Below the pieces are notes generated by a model. It ran no database searches. It was not told the DNA's origin and saw nothing but the letters and a program-made list of their open reading frames with translations. DNA of 28,891 nt from positions 1 to 28,891 of the forward strand of contig JAFGCW010000072.1 in NCBI GenBank assembly GCA_016932435.1. Direction: 5' to 3'. Numbering within the stretch: the first letter of the stretch is position 1; every line of letters begins with the position of its first letter. This DNA comes from Dehalococcoidales bacterium (GTDB lineage: Bacteria > Chloroflexota > Dehalococcoidia > Dehalococcoidales > UBA2162). Shown piece after piece: positions 7,176 to 15,463 of the stretch. A program made the position numbers and the translations under genes.

Positions 7176-8239
7176 TAGAACTGTCAATAATGCAAGGAAC
7201 TGAAATAAGTGTTTTATTGTTGGTAGTTCTCAGTCTTGCAACCGGGGTGATAAGCGGCTTTGTCGGGCTAGGTGGCGGCTTCATTATGACCCCTGCCTTG
7301 ATAATTCTAGGATTTCCAGCTCATTACGCTGTAGGAACAAGTATCTTATGGGTGATGGGAAATTCTATTATCGGGACGTTCAGACACAGGCATCTTGGAA
7401 ACGTTGATTTCAAACTTGGTGGTATAATGATCGTTTTTTTGTTGTGTGGGGTAGAGCTAGGTGTAAGAGCTATCACTGCAGCGAAAAATGCAGGATTGGC
7501 CGAGACTTCGGTTTTACTTGTGACGATATGCTCCTTGCTAGTTGTTGGCAGCTCAGTTTTCTGGGAAAGCACCCAAACTAGATCCAGACTGGATAAATTG
7601 ATAAAGGAGAATAAGGAAGCTAACGAAAGTATCTCTTTTTCACTTCTTATCTCATTAACGTCAAGGATACAAATTCCTCCGGTCATACATTTTTCAAAAT
7701 CAAATACACGTATTTCCGTATGGATGCTGATGTTGTTAGGATTAGTTGCTGGTACTTTAAGCAGTTTCATCGGTGTTGGCGGCGGATTTATCATTGTACC
7801 GTCGCTGGTGTATTTATTTGGTGTGCCATCTTTCGTTGCTGTCGGTACAAACTTGTTTCAAATCATAGCCCCGACAGCGTTCGGGGCAGCCAGACATACA
7901 CTGGATGCCAATATCGTGATATTCGCTTCTTTTGTTATGATAATGGGTTCATCAGCCGGGATATATTTTGGCTCATTGCTTACCAGATATCTCAGAGAAG
8001 TGTCTATGAGATATACTCTGGCATCTTCGATTCTCGTAGCGGTAATCGGATCGATTTTCAAGCTAATCACAATAATCAGTAGGAATGAAACCGACTGGAT
8101 TCAATTAGGGATAAAAATAATCACCTTCGGCGGATTAGCACTGATTGTGTGTATCCTCATCGGTCTTTTTATAGCCGCCATCCGCCATAAAGACGGAAAG
8201 TATATACCGATATGGGTTCAATCGCTTGTGCGGGATTGA
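7172..8239 (+). CDS. TauE/SafE (TSUP) family sulfite/anion exporter
   Basis: The 355-residue membrane protein has the internal duplication of the TSUP family. The first half carries GFVGLGGGFIMTPALIILG with VGTSILWVMGNSIIGTFRH. The second carries SSFIGVGGGFIIVPSLVYLFG with AVGTNLFQIIAPTAFGAARH. About 8-9 hydrophobic helices are visible, with a longer polar loop in the middle (~130-175). Members move sulfite, sulfoacetate or other organic anions, and sequence alone does not decide the substrate. It is translationally coupled to the small membrane gene upstream. It ends at a real TGA. The frame beyond runs antisense to the ferritin-like gene. Confidence 0.9.
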   Translation: MIELSIMQGTEISVLLLVVLSLATGVISGFVGLGGGFIMTPALIILGFPAHYAVGTSILWVMGNSIIGTFRHRHLGNVDFKLGGIMIVFLLCGVELGVRAITAAKNAGLAETSVLLVTICSLLVVGSSVFWESTQTRSRLDKLIKENKEANESISFSLLISLTSRIQIPPVIHFSKSNTRISVWMLMLLGLVAGTLSSFIGVGGGFIIVPSLVYLFGVPSFVAVGTNLFQIIAPTAFGAARHTLDANIVIFASFVMIMGSSAGIYFGSLLTRYLREVSMRYTLASSILVAVIGSIFKLITIISRNETDWIQLGIKIITFGGLALIVCILIGLFIAAIRHKDGKYIPIWVQSLVRD

Positions 8240-8264
8240 CATAAAAAACCGGACTCTTACTTCA

Positions 8265-8702
8265 CTATTGACCTGTTATTTCTTCAATAGACAACTTCCA
8301 TGTATCTTTGTGAAATACCTCATCGGCTATTATGCGGTTGATCAATGTTACCGTATCTTCGTCGAATTCCACTCTATTCAGGAAAGCCCCGTAATCGTTG
8401 ATCGCCCGGTTCTCTACGAAAACATCGACTTTTAAAACGAATTCCTTTCCGAAACAACCGGCTAACGTGCCAAGAATTCTGGCGGCTGTCTGGAACAGGA
8501 AACCAAGGCGAGAACGGTTTCCCTGGAGCTCCATTATTCTTTTCCTCAGGACATTAACATGCTCTTGTTCATTCTCAGTGGCAGCATTAAGCTTTTTTAA
8601 TATCGATTCCTCGTCGAACACTCTTCGCTGCGTCAGGTATATTTGCGTGGCAAATCGCTCCATATTATACATGAACTTGAGAGAAGGAATATCCCACCGC
8701 AT
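8265..8702 (-). CDS. Ferritin-like di-iron protein
   Basis: The 145-residue, all-helical protein carries the complete di-iron ligand pattern: E15, E45xxH48, E97 and E128xxH131, spaced as in the four-helix bundle of ferritin-like/demethoxyubiquinone hydroxylase proteins. GGGAGG precedes the ATG. The likely function is an iron-dependent oxidase, peroxidase or oxygen/peroxide defence protein in an anaerobe, but the substrate is unknown. It is downstream of, and in the same direction as, the ferredoxin-flavoprotein pair, about 70 bp away, so it may share their transcript. Confidence 0.78.
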   Translation of the reverse strand: MRWDIPSLKFMYNMERFATQIYLTQRRVFDEESILKKLNAATENEQEHVNVLRKRIMELQGNRSRLGFLFQTAARILGTLAGCFGKEFVLKVDVFVENRAINDYGAFLNRVEFDEDTVTLINRIIADEVFHKDTWKLSIEEITGQ

Positions 8703-8772
8703 ATCACAACCTCCCGTACCGGGTGCATGGCCGTCCGGAATCAGGTATCACCATATCCATTATACCAGTATC

Positions 8773-9135
8773 CTATGACCTAGCGTCCCAGCCGCCTGAG
8801 GGGGATCTTTCGACCGGTGGGGGAGGATCGGGCATACCAAGTCGGAAATGCTCTCCCGTATCTTTGTTTTTCCATCGCACTCGCTGATTTAACGGATGGT
8901 TCAGGATGATTGCTCCTTTTTGCCATAAAGGGCAGGCGTTAACGCAGCTTCCGTCGTACCAGCATTCATCGGGGTATAATACTATCGGTGATTTTCCTTG
9001 CTCAGGATTCGGCATAAGGATATCCATCACGCAGACATCTACGCACGTGTTACATCCGGTACATATGTCCTCATTGAATATCACCGGATTATTCGGTGTT
9101 ACCAGGTTAGGATACATTCTTACATCGTCCGGCAT
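8773..9135 (-). CDS. AprB-like dicluster ferredoxin, partner of the flavoprotein
   Basis: The 120-residue protein has one full 4Fe-4S motif (C25, C28, C31, C35) and a second, D-E-C58-W-Y-D61-G-S-C64-V-N-A-C68-P, followed by a C-terminal tail rich in Pro and Trp (RVRWKNKDTGEHFRLGMPDP). The CWY-GSC pattern and the tail resemble the beta subunit of adenylylsulfate reductase and related fumarate-reductase-like ferredoxins. In AprB the position of Asp61 is cysteine. It starts 15 bp after the flavoprotein stop with an AGGAG site, so the two form one operon and probably one complex, the ferredoxin passing electrons to or from FAD. Confidence 0.85.
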   Translation of the reverse strand: MPDDVRMYPNLVTPNNPVIFNEDICTGCNTCVDVCVMDILMPNPEQGKSPIVLYPDECWYDGSCVNACPLWQKGAIILNHPLNQRVRWKNKDTGEHFRLGMPDPPPPVERSPSGGWDARS

Positions 9136-9150
9136 ATCTCACTCCTGTCG

Positions 9151-11088
9151 CTAAAGACCACAATGGTCCTGATAATTTTTCTCCATGTCACCATAGTAAT
9201 CGAGAGCCAGCTCGCCAACCTTTACATCTCCTCCGTCAAGTTTTATCGTTACCCATCTATTCCACTCGGGAGGATCTACTTCCGGATAGTCGGTCCGTGT
9301 GAAATCGAGGTGAGAACTGCTGGCTTTACGAGCCCGGCTGGACTCGAGCATCATCCTGCCAACGGTGATGATATTATATACTTCGAGGACTCTGTATAGT
9401 TCATGCGGATTCCGTGCCCGGGCAGTGGCAGCTTCACCGCTTTCCAGTTCATCCAGCCATTTCAGGCCTATGGTGAGAAGTTCTTCATTCTTCAGTTCTC
9501 CGCAGTAGTCCTGGAGAATCTTGCATATCCCTGCGTTCAACTCTTTCCAGTCCATCCCGGTATTTCGGTATGCGGGCGCATATACACGAAGTTTCTCAGC
9601 ATCGATCTGTCGCCTGTCGGCACCCATTTCATCGGTACTGCGTGCGAATTCGGCAGCTTTCCTGCCGGCGTATCTGCCGGTAGCTGCCGCGTAAGCGTGG
9701 TCGCCACTGGCGAAGATTTGTCCTCCGGCGGCGTAAAGTCCGTCGAGAGTGGTTTTCAGGTTCCAGTTGACAATCGGACCTCCTCCTGATGAAGTTCCGC
9801 TGGAATAGGTCCTCCACTGGGGTGGCCCCAACCCTCCCCAGCCGCCGTCATATGACTGGAGGAGGTCTTTATCCGGATCGAAACCTGCCTGTGAGTAAGT
9901 ATGGTAAATCGGTATCAATGTCCGGCCTTCCTGGGCTATCATCATTCCCCAGATTATCCTGCGTTCGTGTTCGGGCATGGAAGCAAGGTCTGCGTATATC
10001 GGCAGGGTAAATTCACCTTTTTTCACGCGTTCCCGCCAGTCAGGTGCTAGCATTGGGCTCCGGTACTCGTACTGCCAGCCCATATCGAGAAAGTATTTCT
10101 GTCCCGGTGCTGGCCGGTACCGTTGGGCAACGCTGGTGAGTTCTCTGCCGTTACGGTCGACCCAGGGAATTTCTTTACCGTTGGCATCTACCATCGTACA
10201 GGCGAACCAGGTGTTGTGGGCATTACCTACACCATACTGAGGATAGCCGTAGGGCAGTCCGCCGCCGCGGCCGGAGTGCTCCACCTGGGCAAATTCTGCC
10301 CCGGCTCTCCAGGCCATTGCATGACCGTCACCCGACGCGGTAGAAGGCCGGTGGGTAGAAGCGAGCCCTTTCAATTCGGTAGAAAAGATAAACTGCCTCT
10401 GGGGGAGGAACATGCTCAATATACTTGCCCGTGCTTTGAAAATGTAGAATTCACCGGTTCTCACACTTATGCCTGTTGCTCCGACTACCTGGGCACCTAT
10501 CTTACCGCCTTTGTTCAGCAGGCTGGTTACCATTACACGATCGAATATCTTTACACCTAATCGTAAACACTCATCATAGAGAAATTGCTTAACATGGGCT
10601 CCCCAGACTCTCACACAGTATTTGGCCGTGTAGTCGTAGGCAAAAAGGAGTTTAGTGTCTTCATCACGAAAATCAGCTCCTTTGAATTCGTCTTCCGAAT
10701 CTCTGATTTTCATCCCCATACTTTCGAGTTCCAGAAGGCAGTCGTAACTCTCCATCGATGTTATATGCTGGCTGATACCGCATCGCCAGCCGCCGTAGTT
10801 TTCGATAGTTACCTTTGAAAACTCCAGAGGATCGATAGTACAGCCAGGATTGGTCACGGCTGCGTGCCAGTGATCGACACCTGATCCACCTGCTCCGCTG
10901 GTCTTTGTAGCTCCTTTGTCGACAAGGACTACCTTTGCTCCTTTTCTGGCAGCGCTGATCGCCGCCCAGCAGCCGGCTATTCCTCCGCCGAGGACCAGGA
11001 CATCGCTGCTAACTTCATGTTCTTTTTGATAATCGACCGTATACGGCCAATTCGGGGCATGGTCTTTTATTAATTCTTCGTAGTGCAA
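9151..11088 (-). CDS. FAD-dependent fumarate reductase/AprA-like flavoprotein subunit
   Basis: The 645-residue protein begins with TTG at 11088, 7 nt after AAGGAGG. The dinucleotide-binding motif GGGIAG is at residues 34-39, followed by a second FAD segment (VLVDKGATKTSGAGGSGVDH). A middle substrate domain contains HRPSTASGDGHAMAWRAGAE, then GGLYAAGGQIFASGDHAYA before a helical C-terminal domain. This is the FrdA/SdhA/AprA superfamily. Length is nearer AprA (~620-660) than SdhA. The ferredoxin partner directly follows. The reaction is not certain: it may reduce an unsaturated acid or act in sulfur metabolism. True AprA needs adenylylsulfate-binding residues that I cannot check by eye, and no sat, qmo or dsr genes are near, so I do not call dissimilatory sulfate reduction. 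Confidence 0.85.
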   Translation of the reverse strand: MHYEELIKDHAPNWPYTVDYQKEHEVSSDVLVLGGGIAGCWAAISAARKGAKVVLVDKGATKTSGAGGSGVDHWHAAVTNPGCTIDPLEFSKVTIENYGGWRCGISQHITSMESYDCLLELESMGMKIRDSEDEFKGADFRDEDTKLLFAYDYTAKYCVRVWGAHVKQFLYDECLRLGVKIFDRVMVTSLLNKGGKIGAQVVGATGISVRTGEFYIFKARASILSMFLPQRQFIFSTELKGLASTHRPSTASGDGHAMAWRAGAEFAQVEHSGRGGGLPYGYPQYGVGNAHNTWFACTMVDANGKEIPWVDRNGRELTSVAQRYRPAPGQKYFLDMGWQYEYRSPMLAPDWRERVKKGEFTLPIYADLASMPEHERRIIWGMMIAQEGRTLIPIYHTYSQAGFDPDKDLLQSYDGGWGGLGPPQWRTYSSGTSSGGGPIVNWNLKTTLDGLYAAGGQIFASGDHAYAAATGRYAGRKAAEFARSTDEMGADRRQIDAEKLRVYAPAYRNTGMDWKELNAGICKILQDYCGELKNEELLTIGLKWLDELESGEAATARARNPHELYRVLEVYNIITVGRMMLESSRARKASSSHLDFTRTDYPEVDPPEWNRWVTIKLDGGDVKVGELALDYYGDMEKNYQDHCGL

Positions 11089-11125
11089 TCAATTACCTCC
11101 TTATATAGGAAAGGTGGATTTATTA

Positions 11126-11677
11126 TTATTCAAGTTGTCGGGCGTAGGCGGAATAGGTACCTGCATCAAAAAGCACGAATGTAATATCTTTTATCGAACT
11201 CTTTCTGTTTTTCAGGAAGTCCTTAACTGTCGAGACAGCTACTAAAGCCGCTTTTTCTACCGGATAACCATATATACCAGTGCTTATGGATGGAAAGGAT
11301 ACGCTTTTCAGATTGTGTTCGGCAGCAAGGGCAAGGCTTTCCCTGTAGGCGCTGGCAAGAAGTTCGGATTCTCCGTTATTACCGCCATTCCAGACAGGAC
11401 CTACCGTATGTATTACGTAGTTAGCCGGCAGATTTCCACCGGTAGTGATTACCGCTTTACCGGTAGGGAGTCGCCCCTGTTTTTTTACGATCTGTTTGCA
11501 TTCTTCCAGGATAGCGGAGCCACCGGCCCGATGAATGGCACCGTCAACACCACCCCCGCCCATCAATCCGGAGTTTGCCGCATTGACAATGGCGTCTGTC
11601 TTCTGCGCTGTGATATCACCCTGGATAATCGATAGGGTAGTATCGCTAATTTTTATACTTGAAACAGATTTTTCCAT
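11126..11677 (-). CDS. Macrodomain ADP-ribose hydrolase / O-acetyl-ADP-ribose deacetylase
   Basis: The 183-residue protein is a single macrodomain of the MacroD/YmdB type. It has GDIT...DAIVNAANSGLMGGGGVDGAIHRAGG (the catalytic and ADP-ribose-binding loop), then VIHTVGPVW and the phosphate loop SISTGIYGYP. Known members remove the acetyl group from O-acetyl-ADP-ribose or hydrolyse mono-ADP-ribose from proteins. AAGGAGG precedes the start. It lies 31 bp downstream of the sirtuin gene in the same direction, which fits a pair in which the sirtuin makes O-acetyl-ADP-ribose (or ADP-ribosylates a target) and this enzyme clears it. Confidence 0.93.
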   Translation of the reverse strand: MEKSVSSIKISDTTLSIIQGDITAQKTDAIVNAANSGLMGGGGVDGAIHRAGGSAILEECKQIVKKQGRLPTGKAVITTGGNLPANYVIHTVGPVWNGGNNGESELLASAYRESLALAAEHNLKSVSFPSISTGIYGYPVEKAALVAVSTVKDFLKNRKSSIKDITFVLFDAGTYSAYARQLE

Positions 11678-11708
11678 TGGTATCCTCCTTTGTCACAGAC
11701 ATGGTTCT

Positions 11709-12512
11709 CTATTGTTTAAGCTTTTTTACTTCTTCCAGGATACGGGGAAGAATTTCTCCTATCATACCTTGTATCAGGTAATCGGAAATGCCCTCTTCGG
11801 TCAAAGGAGTAGGTTCTGCGTTTATTTCAACTATTTTAGCCAGTCTTCTTTCTTTTGCTACCCGGGGTAAACTGGCAAAAGGATATACCACCGCTGAAGT
11901 GCCGCACACAAGCATGAGATCGCATTTCCATGCTTCTTCAAGACTTTTTTCAGCCACATCTGAGGGAATAGGCTCTCCGAAAAACACACCGTCTGTTTTT
12001 ATAACACCGCCGCATTCAGGGCATGAGGGCGGTAATTTTCCTTCTTCATACAGTTTTTGCATGTCGAATTCATCTCTCCTGTACCGTTTTCCGCAGGACA
12101 GGCATCGATACTTGACAACAGATCCGTGATATTCCAGGAGATTTACGGTTCCTGCTTTCTCATGGAGGGAATCGACGTTCTGGGTAATAACGCACTTGAT
12201 AATGCCCATTCGCTCCAGCTCAGCAAGTATATAATGCCCGGAATTCGGTTCTGCCTGGCTCATTTCTCCCATACCAAACGTGCTTTTCTGCATATTCGAT
12301 AGCGTACTCTCCCACCATTCACCGGGGTCTTTCATAAACTCTTCGTAGCTTCTGTAGGCCCTTCTCTCTGCTTCCGGATTTAGTGTCCATAAACCGGATG
12401 GTCCGCGGTAGTCCTGGATACCGGATTCCGTAGAAATACCGGCTCCTGTCAGGGCAATGGCATAGTTAGAATCCACCAGGTCTCCGGCAGCTCTTTCGAT
12501 AAGTCCATCCAT
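11709..12512 (-). CDS. Sirtuin NAD-dependent protein deacylase (CobB-like)
   Basis: The 267-residue sirtuin carries all core motifs: GAGIS (24-28), the DYRGPSGLW loop, TQNVDSLHEKAG, the catalytic His in EYHGS, the zinc site CLSC...CPEC, and VCGTSAVVYP near the C-terminus. I choose the ATG at 12512 because AGGAG is 8 nt upstream. A further in-frame ATG at 12533 adds seven residues, but the AGGAG lies inside that extension. It removes acyl groups from lysines using NAD, releasing nicotinamide and O-acyl-ADP-ribose. The macrodomain gene follows closely. Its DYRGPSGLW region looks like a deacylase rather than the SirTM ADP-ribosyltransferase class, with moderate confidence. Confidence 0.93.
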   Translation of the reverse strand: MDGLIERAAGDLVDSNYAIALTGAGISTESGIQDYRGPSGLWTLNPEAERRAYRSYEEFMKDPGEWWESTLSNMQKSTFGMGEMSQAEPNSGHYILAELERMGIIKCVITQNVDSLHEKAGTVNLLEYHGSVVKYRCLSCGKRYRRDEFDMQKLYEEGKLPPSCPECGGVIKTDGVFFGEPIPSDVAEKSLEEAWKCDLMLVCGTSAVVYPFASLPRVAKERRLAKIVEINAEPTPLTEEGISDYLIQGMIGEILPRILEEVKKLKQ

Positions 12513-12702
12513 ACTGTGTTCTCCTGATGTCATATGTTTGGTTCAAGTATTTAATCATATCGAAGGTATATTTTCTATAGTCCTTTACGGTTGACTTCAT
12601 AAATTGGTTACTATATTATATTTCGTGTAATAAGTACACTATGTCTTCTTACAGGTACTTTGTCTTTACTTCAGCAGGGGAGGTAATTCCCCGGCAGTCC
12701 AC

Positions 12703-12774
<72 letters not shown>

Positions 12775-12832
12775 CTTTTTATTTCCAGTAATTTTGCTTC
12801 TTTGCCTTCCCACGCATGAAAATCAAGGATTT

Positions 12833-12980
12833 GCAAGTATTCTTGCGATATTACGAGGGATATTAAGAAAAGAATCAGCTTGCCGCTTACGTTACTTGCG
12901 TAATAAATTGCCACTAACTCTTACTTGTCTTAGTAAAACTTGCATATTTTTACGCAATATTGGATAATTAACGCAAGTAA
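12833..12980. repeat. GCAAG/CTTGC site cluster around the promoter of the 45-aa gene
   Basis: Three related sites lie here: the palindrome GCAAGTATTCTTGC (12833-12846), TTACTTGCG (12892-12900) and its inverted partner CGCAAGTAA (12972-12980). A good promoter, TTGCAT (12940-12945) with GATAAT (12963-12968) at 17 bp, sits between the last two. The arrangement looks like operators on both sides of a regulated promoter. The cluster starts just after the tRNA. Confidence 0.5.
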
Positions 12981-12998
12981 AGTAAACGGAGGCAAGAA

Positions 12999-13136
12999 AT
13001 GAAAGAAATTATCGAAGTCAGAGGAAAAGCAAAGAACGTATTCAAGTATGTTGAAATGATGAAAAAACACAAGGGACATGTAACACTTGGGGAACTCTCG
13101 AAAAACATGAAATCTATAAAAGTAGAATTGCATTAA
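12999..13136 (+). CDS. 45-aa basic protein of unknown function
   Basis: The frame begins with ATG six bases after CGGAGG and ends at TAA. The product is small, basic and helical (MKEIIEVRGKAKNVFKYVEM then KKHKGHVTLGELSKNMKSIK) with no membrane segment. No family is recognised. A sigma-70-like promoter (TTGCAT, 17 bp, GATAAT) lies 31-60 bp upstream, flanked by inverted ACTTGCG sites. It belongs to the small accessory patch downstream of the tRNA, together with the DNA-binding protein that follows. A role in DNA or regulatory function is possible but unproved. Confidence 0.6.
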   Translation: MKEIIEVRGKAKNVFKYVEMMKKHKGHVTLGELSKNMKSIKVELH

Positions 13137-13155
13137 TATAACTTGCCTGAATAGT

Positions 13156-13187
13156 AACTTGACAAGTTCGTTACCTTTTGTTATATT
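13156..13187 (+). promoter_or_regulatory. Promoter with palindromic operator on the -35 box
   Basis: TTGACA (13159-13164), a 17-bp spacer and TATATT (13182-13187) form a near-ideal sigma-70 promoter for the 13215 gene. The -35 box lies inside the perfect palindrome AACTTGACAAGTT (13156-13168), whose ACTTG half sites match those upstream of the preceding gene. Autorepression by the downstream helix-turn-helix protein is the simplest reading. Confidence 0.7.
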
Positions 13188-13214
13188 GTTGCTAAATCAT
13201 AAAGGTGCAGAATA

Positions 13215-13706
13215 ATGGCAAGAAAAGCCATAGTCGATAAAGAAATAATCCTTGACCTGTTGAAAAAAGGGGAGACCACTCAAAGGATAGCAGAACGATT
13301 TAAAGTTAGCCGGCAAGCAATAGACCTTCATAGAAAAGAGTTTATTAATAATGGTCTATTGCCTGATAAAAGAGCAACGCGAACCAGGAATGAAACGGTT
13401 GTGATTAGCAGTTACGAGAAAGGTATTGGAAACGAAAATATTGTTGTACAGCAACCAGTTTTAATGAAACAACAAACGTCCCAACAGGAAACGCTTGAAT
13501 CTCTTGATACGCAGATCGACCTTATAATCAATGCATTCAACGCTCTTAAGAGACTTACGGTTCTTGAAAAAGAACTTGACACTCTTAAACAGGAGAATGA
13601 AGCGGCGAGACTCGAAATTGAACGTTTGAAAGCACAAGAGAACAAGAGATTGGACCAGGAAAAGCGCTGGATGTTGATTAACACAGATGATATGCCTGGT
13701 TCTTAA
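13215..13706 (+). CDS. Helix-turn-helix protein with C-terminal coiled coil
   Basis: The 163-residue protein has an N-terminal resolvase/IS-type helix-turn-helix at residues ~8-40 (LLKKGETTQRIAERFKVSRQ, then AIDLHRKEF). A low-complexity Gln/Thr linker follows, and a coiled coil spans about residues 95-150 with heptad-spaced Leu (TVLEKELDTLKQENEAARLE). A dimeric DNA-binding protein is likely. It could be a regulator, or a small replication/partition-type protein of a mobile element. AAAGGTG precedes the ATG. Its promoter carries an AACTTGACAAGTT palindrome. It lies between the intact tRNA and a degenerate tRNA copy, which supports an acquired origin. Confidence 0.7.
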   Translation: MARKAIVDKEIILDLLKKGETTQRIAERFKVSRQAIDLHRKEFINNGLLPDKRATRTRNETVVISSYEKGIGNENIVVQQPVLMKQQTSQQETLESLDTQIDLIINAFNALKRLTVLEKELDTLKQENEAARLEIERLKAQENKRLDQEKRWMLINTDDMPGS

Positions 13707-13843
13707 TTTTGCGTAAGATTATCATACCTCCGTGATAGACGAAAATTATCTAGGAACTGACTTACATTTTCCTGCAGTAATCGTTCTCAGAATAATACCG
13801 AATTGCCAGATAAATAGATTTACTCTATAATGATTCAGTGAAT

Positions 13844-13867
13844 ATCCGATTGGTCGTAGATTCGAAC
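13844..13867 (+). pseudogene. Degenerate tRNA 3' fragment (possible att remnant)
   Basis: Of the 24 bases here, 21 match positions 12738-12761 of the tRNA(CAT): CCGATTGGTCG is intact, and the T-loop TTCGAAC is kept. The copy is 1106 bp downstream in the same orientation, and no acceptor stem can be made. Such partial tRNA copies are often left by integration at tRNA genes. The remainder of the 13707-14026 gap holds no gene I can support. Confidence 0.6.
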
Positions 13868-14026
13868 TATATCGATTCTACTTTAATAATAAATTCATCA
13901 CCTGATATAGCAGTTAAATCCTTCGATCCGTTTAGAAAGATAGGGAATCACTTAACTATTTCCACGGTTTTTCGGTGCACTCCCGGTACCGCTTAACCGG
14001 ATCAAACAGGGAAGGAGGCAGTAGCA

Positions 14027-14518
14027 ATGGCTTGGAAATCACTAATCGTTGTATTTGTAGGTTTATGTCTTTGTGTATCGTCATGTTACCCGGAATTATC
14101 GGTACAGCAGTACGATAAACTGAAAGAAGACCTGGAAAAACTCGATGATAAACGCACGGAACTTGAGCAAGAAGTGGCCGTTCTTTCAATAGAAGTGACT
14201 TCTCTTTCAACAGAACTGGAAGAAATAAAAACGGCAAACACCGAGGTACGATCGTATATAGATTTCCTTGTCCAGCTTGTTTCAACTCAGAATTCCGAAA
14301 GCCTGTTAGAAGGTGAATTTGATACAGATGCTCTCGTTGAATCAAAGGAAAAGCTACTGGAATCCGCCGAAAATCTGAAAGATAGTCAGATAGAATATTA
14401 CCTCAGTCTGATCAGTCAGGAAAATGAAGCAGAGACGGTCGGTGTGTATTACAAAGTCATAGAAAGCTGCCTGAAACAGATAAAACAGGAACTTGCTGTC
14501 AAAGCCAATGGAGAATAG
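14027..14518 (+). CDS. Small coiled-coil lipoprotein
   Basis: The 163-residue protein starts after GGAAGGAGG. Its signal peptide ends at the lipobox C-V-S-S-C (Cys20), so it should be lipid-anchored on the outer face of the membrane. Residues ~25-75 form a coiled coil (DKLKEDLEKLDDKRTELEQE with regular Leu/Val spacing), and the rest is helical. No enzymatic motif is visible and I recognise no family. It is monocistronic, convergent with the SDR gene. Confidence 0.8.
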   Translation: MAWKSLIVVFVGLCLCVSSCYPELSVQQYDKLKEDLEKLDDKRTELEQEVAVLSIEVTSLSTELEEIKTANTEVRSYIDFLVQLVSTQNSESLLEGEFDTDALVESKEKLLESAENLKDSQIEYYLSLISQENEAETVGVYYKVIESCLKQIKQELAVKANGE

Positions 14519-14548
14519 GTTGTATAATATGACTTCCGCTATATCAAA

Positions 14549-15316
14549 TTACTGTAGTATAAATCCGCCATCAAGAATAAATTCGGTCCCGGTAATGTAG
14601 CTGGATTCATCGGAAGCAATGAACAGTATACATTTGGCTATGTCCTCCGGAGTGCCAAGTCGCTTTAACGGTATAGCATCAGCCATTTCATTCATGAATA
14701 CCTCGGCGCCTTTCGGACTCCTGGCTGCGATTCCTCTGAAAAGAGGTGTTAATATATACCCGGGATGCACCGAATTTACTCTGATATTATAAGGTCCGTA
14801 CGTGGTAGCATCAGACTTCGTCATAAGACGAACGCCGCCTTTCGAAGCGTGATAGGCAGGATCTTCTCCACCGATAAGGCCCAGCATAGATGACATGTTA
14901 ACAATACTTCCCCCGCCAGCCTGCTTCATGTAACCCAATACGTGTTTCGTACAGAAAAAAACCCCCCTCAGGTTGATATCAATAACTCTGTCAAATTCCT
15001 CCGCAGTTAGTTCATGAGTTTCTTTCGGAGGGCCGGGTATACCAGCGTTATTTACGAGGATATCTATCTTACCGTATTTCTCATTTATCTCGGAAAAGGC
15101 TTTTTCGACTTCTTTCTCATCGGAAACGTTCATGTGCCAGTAGGCAGCAATTCCGCCTTTACCTGTAATTTCCTTCACTGTCTCTTTTCCTGCTTCATCA
15201 GCTATATCGGTTATGGCTACCGTTGCTCCTTCTGCGGCAAGAATAAGCGCGGATGCTTTTCCTATACCCGAAGCACTTCCGGTCACTATCACTACTTTAT
15301 CTTTTACCCTGGCCAT
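14549..15316 (-). CDS. SDR-family NAD(P)-dependent oxidoreductase (FabG-like)
   Basis: The 255-residue classical short-chain dehydrogenase has the cofactor loop TGSASGIG (12-19), NNAG (89-92) and the catalytic set Ser142/143, Tyr155, Lys159 (YHASK). Its ending, FILDGGFILQ, is typical of the FabG/glucose-dehydrogenase subgroup. The acidic residue at the end of beta-2 (AITDIAD) suggests NAD preference. The substrate cannot be deduced. Similar proteins reduce 3-oxoacyl groups or oxidise alcohols. AGGAGG precedes the ATG. It is transcribed alone. A hairpin at 15377-15414 separates it from the small membrane peptide upstream. Confidence 0.93.
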   Translation of the reverse strand: MARVKDKVVIVTGSASGIGKASALILAAEGATVAITDIADEAGKETVKEITGKGGIAAYWHMNVSDEKEVEKAFSEINEKYGKIDILVNNAGIPGPPKETHELTAEEFDRVIDINLRGVFFCTKHVLGYMKQAGGGSIVNMSSMLGLIGGEDPAYHASKGGVRLMTKSDATTYGPYNIRVNSVHPGYILTPLFRGIAARSPKGAEVFMNEMADAIPLKRLGTPEDIAKCILFIASDESSYITGTEFILDGGFILQ

Positions 15317-15376
15317 GATATCCTCCTGAAAATTATAATTGAAAAACCGTTTGAATCAGTTTATTACTATATAATA

Positions 15377-15414
15377 AAGCAGCGATATCGGTAGTCTACC
15401 CGATGTTGCTGCTT
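15377..15414 (-). terminator. Hairpin between the 28-aa peptide gene and the SDR gene
   Basis: AAGCAGC (15377-15383) pairs with GCTGCTT (15408-15414), and an inner ATCGG/CCGAT stem extends it. On the minus strand, TTTATTAT follows, a weak T-run, so it would terminate the upstream small gene before the SDR promoter. Confidence 0.5.
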
Positions 15415-15463
15415 ATATTAACTGAATCCAGTTTGTTCCATTCAAGATGAAACTCCTGGTTTG

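Noticed and set aside
9629..10560. Several long plus-strand frames opposite the flavoprotein gene
   Set aside because: They mirror a well-supported gene with good ribosome site and motifs; their products have no recognisable features.
9151..11088. Dissimilatory adenylylsulfate reductase (aprA) with sulfate respiration
   Set aside because: Only the superfamily and a similar ferredoxin are visible. sat, qmo and dsr genes are absent and the substrate residues cannot be checked.
12800..13000. CRISPR-like repeat array suspected from recurring ACTTGC
   Set aside because: The repeats are short, in both orientations and unevenly spaced; they behave as operator sites and no cas genes are present.
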